Origin: an uncultured Lachnospiraceae bacterium
Lineage (GTDB): Bacteria > Bacillota_A > Clostridia > Lachnospirales > Lachnospiraceae
Length of the DNA: 9,328 nucleotides
Direction: 5' to 3'
Assembly (NCBI GenBank): GCA_902795715.1
Contig: CADBME010000302.1
Span: 1-9,328 of the forward strand
Below the pieces are notes generated by a model. The model ran no database searches. It was given only the letters and a program-made list of their open reading frames with translations, and was not told the origin of the DNA. Made by a program: the position numbers and the translations under genes. Below are positions 1 to 7,057 of this stretch, in pieces (position 1 is the stretch's first letter; every line of letters begins with the position of its first letter).

Positions 1-30
1 AAATATAGTCGTATTCCCTCTTTTTATATA

Positions 31-92
31 AAAATTGGCAAAATATTAGGCAAATAAAGCAATTTTCCATAATATCAATCTGTAAAAGATTG
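31..92 (-). terminator. Weak candidate terminator region after the glycosyltransferase gene
   Basis: Bases 1-74 are AT-rich and hold no gene. On the minus strand, downstream of the stop codon at 77-75, a 7-bp inverted repeat (AAAATTG at 66-60 and CAATTTT at 37-31, loop 22 nt) runs into a short T-rich stretch. A second, smaller hairpin (CAATCT / AGATTG, 5-nt loop, 92-76) overlaps the stop codon but has no T tract behind it. Neither is a strong rho-independent terminator: the stems are AT-rich and the first loop is long. The end of the envelope operon is expected here, which is the main support. Confidence 0.22.
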
Positions 93-977
93 CAGGTCCC
101 CTTCAAAATCTTTCCCGCAAGCCTCTGCCTGCATTTCCCCTTCCGGATTTCCGGCCCCGGTCACATGACCATTTTCCGAATCATGGTCGCTGCCTGAGGA
201 CCCTTTCTCATCCAGGTTCCCGGCCTGGGGACCATCGGCAGAATCCGACAAAACCTGTTTGCGAAAGATGGACCCGGTAATCAGATGACGAAACTTTCCC
301 TTCTTCTTCAACCAGAAATAGAGGCCGGATGCTCCGATGACCCGAAAGAATTCGGGCACCTCAACGGTCTCCTCATGAATCCAGGGCTGCATGGACTCAA
401 TACACACGCACAGACCGGTATTCATCATGGAAGAAAAGCGGTCAGCAAATCCTATCTGCCATTCAGGAGGCAGACAGATAAAAACGATATCGGGCACACA
501 GGCATTAATATCATTCACCACCCGACCGAACTCTCCTTCGGAGTCTTTCTCCACCAGGATGCCATCCAGGTTGATGCCGGGATACTCGGTCAGAATATAC
601 TCCTGGAGGGCCGTCAGTGTTTCCTCGGAGTCCATGACGGCATATATGCTGAAATCATAAGCGTTCATTACAGGAAAAAGCCTGGTCATATAATTACCGG
701 CATACTGGCCTTCCCCCTCAGCTCCTTCGCTTTCTTCTTTCAGGCGATGGTAAGCTTTTTGTGTGTGGAGATCTCCCGGAAGAACCAGATCACAGCGATT
801 CACAAAAGCAGCAGCTTCTGAATCGTTCTGACAGAGAAGAGAACTCTCTGCCGTGAGAAAATAGATCAGGGCCGGTCCGGGTTCTCTCACAAATCGGACA
901 GATGCCTCCACAGCCTCTTCCACCCCGGGAAAACTCACGTCAATTCCCAGAATATTTATTTTGGTCTGTTCTGGCAT
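75..977 (-). CDS. Divergent WecG/TagA/CpsF-family glycosyltransferase-like protein (GT26)
   Basis: Three hundred residues. The N-terminal 240 follow the layout of the WecG/TagA/CpsF (GT26) family, whose members transfer N-acetylmannosamine or similar sugars onto undecaprenyl-linked acceptors at the inner membrane face. The start 'INILGIDVSF', a 'FLTAESSLL' segment (about 40-48, Thr42 matching the family's TaN motif), 'DLVLPGD' (63-69), 'PDIVFICLPPEWQ' (162-174) and the basic tail region 'LKKKGKFRHLITG' (223-235) are in family order. Key motifs are altered: the usual PDG with the proposed catalytic Asp reads P-G-D (67-69), and the GxPkQE motif reads PPEWQI, without its Glu. Residues 245-300 form an acidic, Gly/Ser-rich, probably disordered tail not usual for the family. 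AAAGGA 6 nt before the ATG supports the start. It lies 18 nt after the LCP-like gene, so the two are probably co-transcribed. Family placement is fairly secure; activity is doubtful. Confidence 0.72.
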   Translation of the reverse strand: MPEQTKINILGIDVSFPGVEEAVEASVRFVREPGPALIYFLTAESSLLCQNDSEAAAFVNRCDLVLPGDLHTQKAYHRLKEESEGAEGEGQYAGNYMTRLFPVMNAYDFSIYAVMDSEETLTALQEYILTEYPGINLDGILVEKDSEGEFGRVVNDINACVPDIVFICLPPEWQIGFADRFSSMMNTGLCVCIESMQPWIHEETVEVPEFFRVIGASGLYFWLKKKGKFRHLITGSIFRKQVLSDSADGPQAGNLDEKGSSGSDHDSENGHVTGAGNPEGEMQAEACGKDFEGDLQSFTD

Positions 978-995
978 AATATATCCTTTCCAGTG

Positions 996-2411
996 TTACT
1001 CGGATTCGTCACTTCCGTTCTCCTGGTCATCATCGTAATAGGAAGACTCCGAATCTTCGGTTTGATTGGTTATTTCCGGAACGTTGGTACTGTCGGACCC
1101 CAGATAAATTCTGATATCCCCGCCGGTACTGATCTCGTCAACGTAGATGTCCGCATCGGGGAAATAGTCCAGAAGGTCTTCTCCCATACCTTCTTCCCGA
1201 ACCCGGATCCTGGTCTCAGAAAAAACACCGTCCTGCTGATAGGAATCCACCATGCTGATATTGTAACCTTCCGAGGTGAGGTATTCCTGCCAGCGTCTTG
1301 CCAGTCCTTCCACATAGGCAGCATTGAAGATCTCAATGGCCAGTTCCTTGGACTCCCCACCGTTATCACTGTAAACGGCATCGTTTTCCGTACCGTCTTC
1401 ACTGTCTTTTTTCTTATCTGCCTTGTCCTTTCCTGACCCCTGAGCCTGCTTGACAAGAGCAGCAATCTGAAGCTGAATCTTCTGGGAATCCAAGAGGAAT
1501 AAGCCGTCTTCCTCACCGCCCTGCATGATACGAATGGTGATATCCGACGCGTTGAGCTGATCTACCAGATCCGGAACTGTCGTCATCCCTTCATCCCGGT
1601 TCATGACTGCATTTTTTTCATAGCAGGCTGCAACATCAGCTGCTTTCCTGCTCTTGGTCAGGTTTTCAAGATAGGACCCTATATAAGTGCTGGTTCTGTC
1701 AAGTCGTGCGGACTCTTCATTCCCCGTACCGTCAAGATGTGTGATCAGGGCGATTCCCTGCTCACCGTCAATCTGCTGGTCTCCCGCATCGATGCTCTTA
1801 AGCTCATCAGCCTGATTACGGTAAGACATGACATTGGGAAAATGATAGGTAACCTTGGGTCCGGTTTGCAGGACCTCCTGGAAAGCTTCCAGACTCATGG
1901 AATCACAGCCATTGATGGTCAGGCCTGTAATCTCCGCAAAAATTGACCTGAGGATATCGTAACGTTCCTCACCGAAAGCCGCTGCGATGTCCCTGATCTC
2001 CTGATCTTCACCTGCATCAGGAATCCTGGCCTGTACTTTCTTGAGATTCTTGCTGCCAAGAGTCACTTTGCCATTGGCCGGAACCAGAACGACATCAAAC
2101 TTTCCGGATTCTTTGTTAAAGAGAGTAACAAAGATGTATTCGGTCCGGTTGTCCCTGCCGTCAACAATAACAAGATCCGACTCCAGATTCGTCTCGTCTA
2201 TGACCGCCTGGCTTCCTTCCTCCTCCGTAGACTTGCTGGCAATAGCCTCCTGAGTCTCCTTGGCCGTATCCTTCAGCTCCGCAAAACTCCCGGTAAGATA
2301 ATAGGACACCCCCTGAAAGGATGCATAAGCAATTCCGACCATGATTGCAAATACAACCAGGAGACGAAAAATCAGTTTTATAATCGTCACGCCAATACCC
2401 GGCTTTTTCAT
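996..2411 (-). CDS. Membrane-anchored LCP-like protein with LytR_C domain
   Basis: A 471-residue protein. Residues 8-32 form one hydrophobic N-terminal helix, so the rest is probably outside the cell. Residues 78-255 resemble the LytR-CpsA-Psr (LCP) domain, which in active members moves lipid-linked glycopolymers onto peptidoglycan: 'NRTEYIFVTLFN' matches the RSDTMM strand and 'IDAGDQQIDGEQGIALITHL' the G-x-Q-x-LDGexAL segment. The SIPRD motif reads VPANG (110-114), losing its Arg and Asp, and the R-x-R after the 'LDGeqAL' segment is absent. A Lys/Asp/Glu-rich linker (about 324-356) leads to a LytR_C domain (about 357-438, 'IEIFNAAYVEGLARRWQEYL'), then an acidic tail. The start at 2411 is chosen because AGGAGG lies 6 nt upstream and a promoter covers the alternative ATG at 2486. 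Likely a non-catalytic or altered wall protein; this is inference. Confidence 0.75.
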   Translation of the reverse strand: MKKPGIGVTIIKLIFRLLVVFAIMVGIAYASFQGVSYYLTGSFAELKDTAKETQEAIASKSTEEEGSQAVIDETNLESDLVIVDGRDNRTEYIFVTLFNKESGKFDVVLVPANGKVTLGSKNLKKVQARIPDAGEDQEIRDIAAAFGEERYDILRSIFAEITGLTINGCDSMSLEAFQEVLQTGPKVTYHFPNVMSYRNQADELKSIDAGDQQIDGEQGIALITHLDGTGNEESARLDRTSTYIGSYLENLTKSRKAADVAACYEKNAVMNRDEGMTTVPDLVDQLNASDITIRIMQGGEEDGLFLLDSQKIQLQIAALVKQAQGSGKDKADKKKDSEDGTENDAVYSDNGGESKELAIEIFNAAYVEGLARRWQEYLTSEGYNISMVDSYQQDGVFSETRIRVREEGMGEDLLDYFPDADIYVDEISTGGDIRIYLGSDSTNVPEITNQTEDSESSYYDDDQENGSDESE

Positions 2412-2507
2412 ATCTGTCCTCCTAAAAGAAAGATTGTTTTCCCTATAGCATTTTAACAGTATAGCAAAGATACCTGAATCATGCAAGTTTAGTAAATATT
2501 AAAGAAA
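2412..2507 (-). promoter_or_regulatory. Sigma-A-type promoter and leader of the envelope operon
   Basis: On the minus strand, TTGCAT (2486-2481) and TATACT (2463-2458) are separated by exactly 17 nt, a good vegetative promoter layout, with a -10 box matching consensus at five of six positions and a -35 matching at three. Transcription should start near 2451. The leader of about 40 nt contains AGGAGG (2423-2418) 6 nt before the ATG at 2411. Because the in-frame ATG at 2486 sits inside the -35 box, it cannot be translated from this promoter. No clear terminator for the aminopeptidase gene upstream was seen in the same gap, so read-through is possible. Confidence 0.62.
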
Positions 2508-4292
2508 TCAAAGGGGGCGGGTTTCCTCCCTGAGCCATGCCCTTTCCTCTTGTCCGAGAAGGGGACCGACCTTTTGATAAACGGTTTCATGGTAAGAGTT
2601 GATCCACTTGATTTCCTTTTCCGTGAGCATTTCCACCAGGATGGCATCCCGGTCATAGGGTGCCATAGTCAGGGTCTCGAAGCAGAGAAAACTGCCGAAG
2701 CCATTGGTGTGGTCTTTTTTGCAAACGATCAGATTCTCGATCCGTATTCCGAACTTTCCCTCCAGATACAGGCCCGGCTCATTCGAAGTAATCATCCCCT
2801 CTTCCAGAACACACTGGCTCTGTCCCTCAGATGACGGCCTATAGCGGAAGCCATTGGGATTTTCATGCACACTGAGAAGATAGCCTACCCCATGACCGGT
2901 ACCGTGATTGTAATCATATTTGTGATCCCAGAGGGGAGTCCTGGCCAGACTGTCCAGGCTCTGCCCGGTACAGCCGTGAAGGAAGCCGGAGGCCGCCAGG
3001 TCCACATGCCCTCTGAGCACAAGGGTATAAGCTTCCTTCTCTTCCCGGGTCAGAGGCCCCAGGGAAATAGTCCGGGTGACATCCGTGGTTCCCTCCAGAT
3101 AATGTCCGCCCGTGTCTGCCAGCACAAAGCCCCTGGCTTCCAGAGGAATGTCCGTTTCCGGCCCGGCGCTGTAATGGACGATAGCCCCGTGATGTCCGTA
3201 GGCAATGATGGCTTCGAAGCTGTCCTCAACAAAATGCTCCTGGGAGGCCCGGAGGGCATGGACCTTCTCTGCGGCAGACATCTCGGTGATGGTCTTCTTT
3301 CCTGCATTTTTCTTAAGCCAGTAAATAAACCGGGTCAGGGCCACACCGTCTTTTATGTGTGCTTTCCGTTCATTTTCAACTTCCACGGGGTTTTTCACCG
3401 CTTTTTTGAGCAGGGTGGGATTATCCCCTTCAACTTTGAGACAGGAATCAGGTATGGAAGAGACAAGGGTATCGCTGACCATGCGGGGATCATAGTAGAC
3501 CCTGCAGGCATCAGGCAGGCATTTGAGATCATCAAAAACCTTTTCATAGGGCCGGAGGATCACACCGTCCCGGGTAAGCTCCCGGCGAATCTGGGGGCTT
3601 ACGCAGTCCTGGACATACCAGACCACATCTTCCCGGGTCAGAATCAGATAAGACAGAACTACCGGGGTGCAGGCCACATCATTACCACGGACATTGAGAA
3701 GCCAGCATATATCACACAGAGATGCCATCAGGAGAAGGTCGGCATGCTTTTCCCTGGTCAGATTACGAATTTCCCTAATCTTTTCTTTCCGGGTCTGACC
3801 TGCATAAACCGTATCAAGCAGCCATGGCGGTTCCATGGACATTGGCGGACGATGGGCCCATATATTTCCAACCAGATCAAGGTCTGACCGGATTCTGGCC
3901 TTATTGTTAAAAACAATAGAACGGAACATCTTTGCCTGGTACTCCATGACACACCGGCCGTCATAGGCCAGGGTCATTCCGGGCTCTAAAATCCTGTTCA
4001 GATAGGCATTCAGAGTGGGAACTCCCGCTTGGCCCATCTTCATCAGACGGATTCCGCTGTCCTTAAGCTGGTCCCGGGCCTGAAGAAAATATCTCCCGTC
4101 CGTCCACAGACAGGCATCCCTTTCGCAGACGACCAGAGTTCCTGCAGATCCGGTAAAGCCGGAAACATATTCCCTGCATTTAAAATAATCTCCCACATAC
4201 TCTGAGCCATGGAAATCACTTGTCGGAATCAGATATACATCGATTCCCTTTTTTTTCATCTCATCTCTAAGCTGTACCAATTGTCTACGCAT
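2508..4292 (-). CDS. pepP: Xaa-Pro aminopeptidase, M24B family (long form)
   Basis: A 594-residue cytosolic dimetal peptidase that should remove an N-terminal residue preceding proline. It has the three-part layout of the long clostridial and eukaryotic XPNPEP1-like enzymes: two creatinase-like N-terminal domains (about 1-140 and 155-295) and a C-terminal pita-bread catalytic domain (about 305-540), followed by a short C-terminal extension (548-594). All five metal ligands are visible: Asp393 (LADTGG), Asp404 (GTTDVTRT), His467 (GTGHGVG), Glu505 (SNEPGLY) and Glu519 (GIRIEN), with the 11-residue Asp-Asp and 14-residue Glu-Glu spacings of the family. His373, His463 and His476 match the further active-site histidines. 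GAGAGG precedes the ATG by about 9 nt. It appears to be a single-gene unit divergent from the kinase. Nothing links it to the nitrogenase-like genes beyond position. The gene symbol reflects family membership only. Confidence 0.93.
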   Translation of the reverse strand: MRRQLVQLRDEMKKKGIDVYLIPTSDFHGSEYVGDYFKCREYVSGFTGSAGTLVVCERDACLWTDGRYFLQARDQLKDSGIRLMKMGQAGVPTLNAYLNRILEPGMTLAYDGRCVMEYQAKMFRSIVFNNKARIRSDLDLVGNIWAHRPPMSMEPPWLLDTVYAGQTRKEKIREIRNLTREKHADLLLMASLCDICWLLNVRGNDVACTPVVLSYLILTREDVVWYVQDCVSPQIRRELTRDGVILRPYEKVFDDLKCLPDACRVYYDPRMVSDTLVSSIPDSCLKVEGDNPTLLKKAVKNPVEVENERKAHIKDGVALTRFIYWLKKNAGKKTITEMSAAEKVHALRASQEHFVEDSFEAIIAYGHHGAIVHYSAGPETDIPLEARGFVLADTGGHYLEGTTDVTRTISLGPLTREEKEAYTLVLRGHVDLAASGFLHGCTGQSLDSLARTPLWDHKYDYNHGTGHGVGYLLSVHENPNGFRYRPSSEGQSQCVLEEGMITSNEPGLYLEGKFGIRIENLIVCKKDHTNGFGSFLCFETLTMAPYDRDAILVEMLTEKEIKWINSYHETVYQKVGPLLGQEERAWLREETRPL

Positions 4293-4517
4293 AAATCTGC
4301 CCTCTCATTTTCTGAATTGTTTCCATCCGGATCCCGAAAATCCTGCAGCAGCAAACCGCCTTCAGGCTTTCCTTTTCATTATAATAACACGAATCAGGGT
4401 CCTGGGGAGCAGTTTTTTACATCTTTTCCTTGACGGAAGGTCATAATCATGTTAATAAAGGGAGCCGGAATAAATAAGCGTACGCAGGAAGTCTGCAGAT
4501 TCAGGGGAGGTTTTATA
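4293..4517. promoter_or_regulatory. Divergent intergenic region with weak promoter-like sites
   Basis: This gap separates the start codons of the aminopeptidase (minus) and the kinase (plus). A TTATAA-centred palindrome at 4379-4386 gives a TATAAT -10 box on both strands (4380-4385 plus, 4383-4378 minus), but neither has a recognisable -35 box 16-18 nt away. On the plus strand, TTGACG at 4430-4435 is a good -35 with only a poor -10 (TAATAA, 4453-4458) 17 nt later; a transcript from it would start after the ATG at 4449 and fit the TTG start at 4518. No operator-like repeat or terminator was found. Both genes must be served from here, but the exact promoters are uncertain. Confidence 0.28.
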
Positions 4518-4520
4518 TTG
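4503..4520 (+). promoter_or_regulatory. Strong ribosome binding site before a TTG start of the kinase gene
   Basis: AGGGGAGG (4503-4510) lies 7 nt before an in-frame TTG (4518-4520). This is a better Shine-Dalgarno match than the GGAAGG (4435-4440) before the upstream ATG at 4449. The 23 residues between the two starts show no kinase similarity and partly translate the Shine-Dalgarno itself, which supports the TTG as the true start. Confidence 0.55.
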
Positions 4521-5618
4521 CATTACAAGGAAAGAGGGATCGGATCCTTAATCGCCGATAAGGATATCCTTAATCATTATCAGATTCTCACAGATTTGAA
4601 AAAAGACAGTTCCGTATTACTGGTAATCGACTCGAAGTCCGGAGAGCTTCGGGTCATGAAATACAAAAGGGACTATAACCTTCAAGTTATGTCCCGCTTA
4701 AAAAAATGTCCCGTTCCGGGAATCCCCCGCCTCTACGAGATTGAGGAAGAAAGGGGTCATATTCTGATCATCGAAGAATACATTCATGGCATGACCCTGA
4801 AAGAGGCCATGGAAAGGGAAGGCCTTTTTTCGGAAGAAAAGGCTGTGGAATGTCTGCTGTCCTTATGTACAATTCTTAAAAATCTGCACGAAATGAATCC
4901 GCCCATCATCCACAGAGACATCAAGCCGGAAAACATCATGATTACCAACGAGGGGGCAATCCGTCTGGTTGACTTTAACGGGTCAAAAGAGGTCTCAGAG
5001 AACAAGCCCCGGGATACCGTCCTCTTCGGCACCCACCAGTATGCCGCTCCCGAGCAGTATGGCTTCGGGTCCTCAGACTGCCGCACCGACATCTATCAGC
5101 TTGGTATTACCATGAATCGTCTTCTAACCGGTTTCTTTCCCGTTGATTCTCTCTATGAGGGCAGGCTGGGTTCCGTCATTCAAAAATGCATCCGCTACGA
5201 TGTAGAAGAGAGATACCAGACCATAGGAGAACTGGAACAAGCTCTGGCCGGGCCGGAGCAATCCCGGTCCGTCTTTTCTTTTATAAGTCCCGTTTTTGGC
5301 AGTCCGATACCCTGGAAAATCATACTGGCTTCCTGCTTTTATGCCGTGGTGCTCAGCCCCTGTCTTTATCTGGGCGTGTATGAAGAAACGACCAGTCTGA
5401 TAAGCGGCTTCCATTTTACCATCCGGAAAATCGGATCCTTCTTCATACTGGTCCTCCCTGTCTTCATGGCATGTGATTGCCAGGTGATACATAAATATTT
5501 TCCACACTGGGCCAGAGCCGGAAGAATCCGTTCCGTCATCCTTGCCTACATGGCATTTTTTGTTCTGATCATCGCCTTGATCTTATTATCCGATATCATC
5601 TCTTCACAAAGCCGATAG
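4518..5618 (+). CDS. Hanks-type Ser/Thr protein kinase-like protein with C-terminal membrane helices
   Basis: From the preferred TTG start it has 366 residues (389 from the ATG at 4449). Residues 21-245 are a eukaryotic-like kinase domain: candidate ATP-anchoring Lys48 (RVMKY), catalytic loop HRDIKPEN (132-139, Asp134 and Asn139), metal-binding Asp152, activation-segment end APEQYGFG (177-184), and DIYQLG (191-196). It is odd at the ATP site: the glycine-rich loop has no glycine (residues 25-37), DFG reads DFN (152-154), and Gln56 stands near where the helix-C Glu is expected. The rest is a short linker and three predicted membrane helices (about 267-288, 305-322, 338-358), so the kinase domain should face the cytosol. 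No PASTA or other sensor domain is present. Retained catalytic residues argue against a dead kinase, but reduced or altered activity is possible. Its 3' end lies 7 nt from the convergent nitrogenase-like operon. Substrate unknown. Confidence 0.82.
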   Translation: MHYKERGIGSLIADKDILNHYQILTDLKKDSSVLLVIDSKSGELRVMKYKRDYNLQVMSRLKKCPVPGIPRLYEIEEERGHILIIEEYIHGMTLKEAMEREGLFSEEKAVECLLSLCTILKNLHEMNPPIIHRDIKPENIMITNEGAIRLVDFNGSKEVSENKPRDTVLFGTHQYAAPEQYGFGSSDCRTDIYQLGITMNRLLTGFFPVDSLYEGRLGSVIQKCIRYDVEERYQTIGELEQALAGPEQSRSVFSFISPVFGSPIPWKIILASCFYAVVLSPCLYLGVYEETTSLISGFHFTIRKIGSFFILVLPVFMACDCQVIHKYFPHWARAGRIRSVILAYMAFFVLIIALILLSDIISSQSR

Positions 5619-5625
5619 ATTCCCG

Positions 5626-6981
5626 TCAGGCATCTCCTATCCCTAATTCCGTCAGAGCATGAACCAGATCAGGAATACGGTCACGGAAAAGCCTGCCGGA
5701 AAATGCCTCATGGGGGAGGCAGATAAAGTGTGCCCCTTCAGGACTTACAGGCCGGTAGAGGGGGTCAGCTATCAGGCTTTTGCAGCTGCTGATATTCTCC
5801 ATGATTGCTTTTTCTCCGAAAATCTGACGGCAGGATACGGATCCGGGGGCCAGGGTCCTTTCCCGGTCCGGACAGACATTCTTGGTCCTTCCCCACTGAT
5901 TTTGGCCGCTCCAGTCAAGGATTTCCGAATCTGTTTCCAGCGGGCTGATTACTTCCGGGCGGATTCCTGTCCGCATGGCTATGGCTCTGGCCAGAGAAAT
6001 GCTTATGACAGGTTCCCCAATCAGGACCATTTCCCCCTTTTCTTCATTCCCGTAATCACCGGTCCCGCCTCTTCTCATTTCCGGGAAAGTCATCTCTTCT
6101 ACATTGACAGGACTTTTGATCTGATAATCTCCACCCGCCATCCGGCAGATCCTTTTCATTTCCAAATCAAGATAATCTCCGTATTCTTCTGCCGGAAAAC
6201 CTATGACATAGGGGATCCCAAACCGTCTCTTCAATTTCCTGGCAGCCGGAAGTCCCACGGAAGAGATCACCAGACTGATATCGGCCTCCGGGCTGGTCCG
6301 GATTTCATCCAGACTGCTGCCCATGGCCATACAGGACTGAATCCGGTATCCCTTTTTCTGCAGCCATGCCCGCAGGGAATCCATGGTAGACCCAATTGAG
6401 AAATCCAGTGGAGTGGCTCCCAGGATATTGACGGAAATCCCTTCTTCATGTCCTGAAGAACCCTCTTCACCTTCCCTGTGAATCCCGGTTTTCTCTTTGC
6501 CATCTTTAAATTTCCCGGTCTTTTCTTTGTCATCCGGGTCCGCAAGGAAATCAGCTATTTTTTCCAGAGCCATGCCCGCACCGCTAACGTAGGTCTTCAT
6601 GCCTGTCGTTGGAAAATACAGAGTGGGAATCCCGCTTCTTTGCTGAATCTCCATGGCGATTCCCTCAAAATCCGTCCCGTTAAGAAGAGGGACCGGCGTT
6701 CTCACCAGAGAGATGAAAGCAGGATGCAGGTCCCGGGCTGCCCGGAGAATATCCCGGATCAGCTTTTCATCATTTCCCAGGATGGCATCCATCTGGGTCA
6801 GACCACTGATAAAAACCAGGCTGTCCTGATCATACCAGCGAGGTTCATCGTGGGTATTATAAGTGGAATTGCATCCGGAAGGATCATGGATGACCGTCAT
6901 GCCTCCCAGCTCGAAAAGGGCCGAACAGACGCCCGAAACATCCGCCGTATAGGTTGATATTTTAGCAGAGACCTGTCTCAT
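5626..6981 (-). CDS. Nitrogenase component 1-like subunit, NifK-like (second subunit)
   Basis: A 451-residue member of the nitrogenase component 1 superfamily (NifDK/NifEN/BchNB/Mar fold), presumably pairing with the product of the upstream component-1 gene. Cys19 (SGVCSALFELGG) and Cys37 (IHDPSGCNSTYNTHDEPRWY) match NifK Cys70 and Cys95, the second in the HGxxGC position. The third cluster-ligand motif (TTCMxxxIGDD in NifK) reads TPVPLLNGTDF (95-105), with Pro96 where the Cys should be. Later segments follow the family: 'GIPTLYFPTTGMKTYVSGAG' (117-136), 'SVNILGATPLDF' (183-194) and 'FGIPYVIGFPA' (254-264). An unusual charged insert (148-182) carries two KEKTG repeats. AAGGAG lies 10 nt before the ATG. 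It is last in the operon, 76 nt after the NifD-like gene. Function is not known; an N2-reducing role is unlikely. A scaffold role like NifN cannot be excluded. Confidence 0.8.
   Translation of the reverse strand: MRQVSAKISTYTADVSGVCSALFELGGMTVIHDPSGCNSTYNTHDEPRWYDQDSLVFISGLTQMDAILGNDEKLIRDILRAARDLHPAFISLVRTPVPLLNGTDFEGIAMEIQQRSGIPTLYFPTTGMKTYVSGAGMALEKIADFLADPDDKEKTGKFKDGKEKTGIHREGEEGSSGHEEGISVNILGATPLDFSIGSTMDSLRAWLQKKGYRIQSCMAMGSSLDEIRTSPEADISLVISSVGLPAARKLKRRFGIPYVIGFPAEEYGDYLDLEMKRICRMAGGDYQIKSPVNVEEMTFPEMRRGGTGDYGNEEKGEMVLIGEPVISISLARAIAMRTGIRPEVISPLETDSEILDWSGQNQWGRTKNVCPDRERTLAPGSVSCRQIFGEKAIMENISSCKSLIADPLYRPVSPEGAHFICLPHEAFSGRLFRDRIPDLVHALTELGIGDA
6484..6533 (-). repeat. Imperfect 20-nt direct repeat, 30-nt period, inside the NifK-like gene
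   Basis: Plus-strand copies at 6484-6503 and 6514-6533 agree at 17 of 20 positions (both start CCCGGT and end in CAT). The 30-nt period keeps the reading frame and encodes the two KEKTG copies (residues 152-156 and 162-166) in the charged linker. This looks like a local in-frame duplication that lengthened a surface loop. Confidence 0.6.
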
Positions 6982-7057
6982 AAACTACACTCTCCTTCCT
7001 TGTGAACCCTAAAGACATTTGAACATTCTCCTTCCATTCCGCCACCGGATCTCTCCT
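6982..7057 (-). promoter_or_regulatory. Spacer between the component-1 genes with duplicated ribosome binding site
   Basis: GGAAGGAGA occurs twice on the minus strand, at 7035-7027 and 6999-6991, a 36-nt shift. Each is followed 8-9 nt later by an ATG: the second is the start of the NifK-like gene (6981), and the first (7018) opens an 18-codon frame, offset by one base, that ends at TAA (6964-6962) after overlapping the NifK-like start by 20 nt. The layout would allow translational coupling through a leader peptide. It may also be a chance duplication. No promoter or terminator was seen in the spacer, in keeping with one transcript. Confidence 0.35.

Noticed and set aside
285..821. A 178-codon plus-strand frame opposite the glycosyltransferase-like gene.
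   Set aside because: No ribosome binding site or domain was evident, and the minus-strand protein shows family motifs throughout.
2865..3887. A 340-codon open frame on the plus strand opposite the aminopeptidase gene.
   Set aside because: It lies wholly inside a gene with complete catalytic motifs on the other strand, has no recognisable domain, and has the composition expected of an antisense shadow.
4393..4418. CAGG/CCTG repeat followed by a run of six T, resembling a terminator in the divergent gap.
   Set aside because: The arms are only 4 bp with a 2-nt loop, and the T run is not directly behind the stem; no gene ends here on the plus strand.
5659..6399. A 246-codon plus-strand frame opposite the NifK-like gene.
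   Set aside because: It is antisense to a recognisable gene, and its translation shows no family motif. Long antisense frames are common at this base composition.
6484..6533. Possible CRISPR-like or regulatory repeat.
   Set aside because: There are only two imperfect copies, in frame inside a coding region, encoding a repeated peptide; local duplication explains it.
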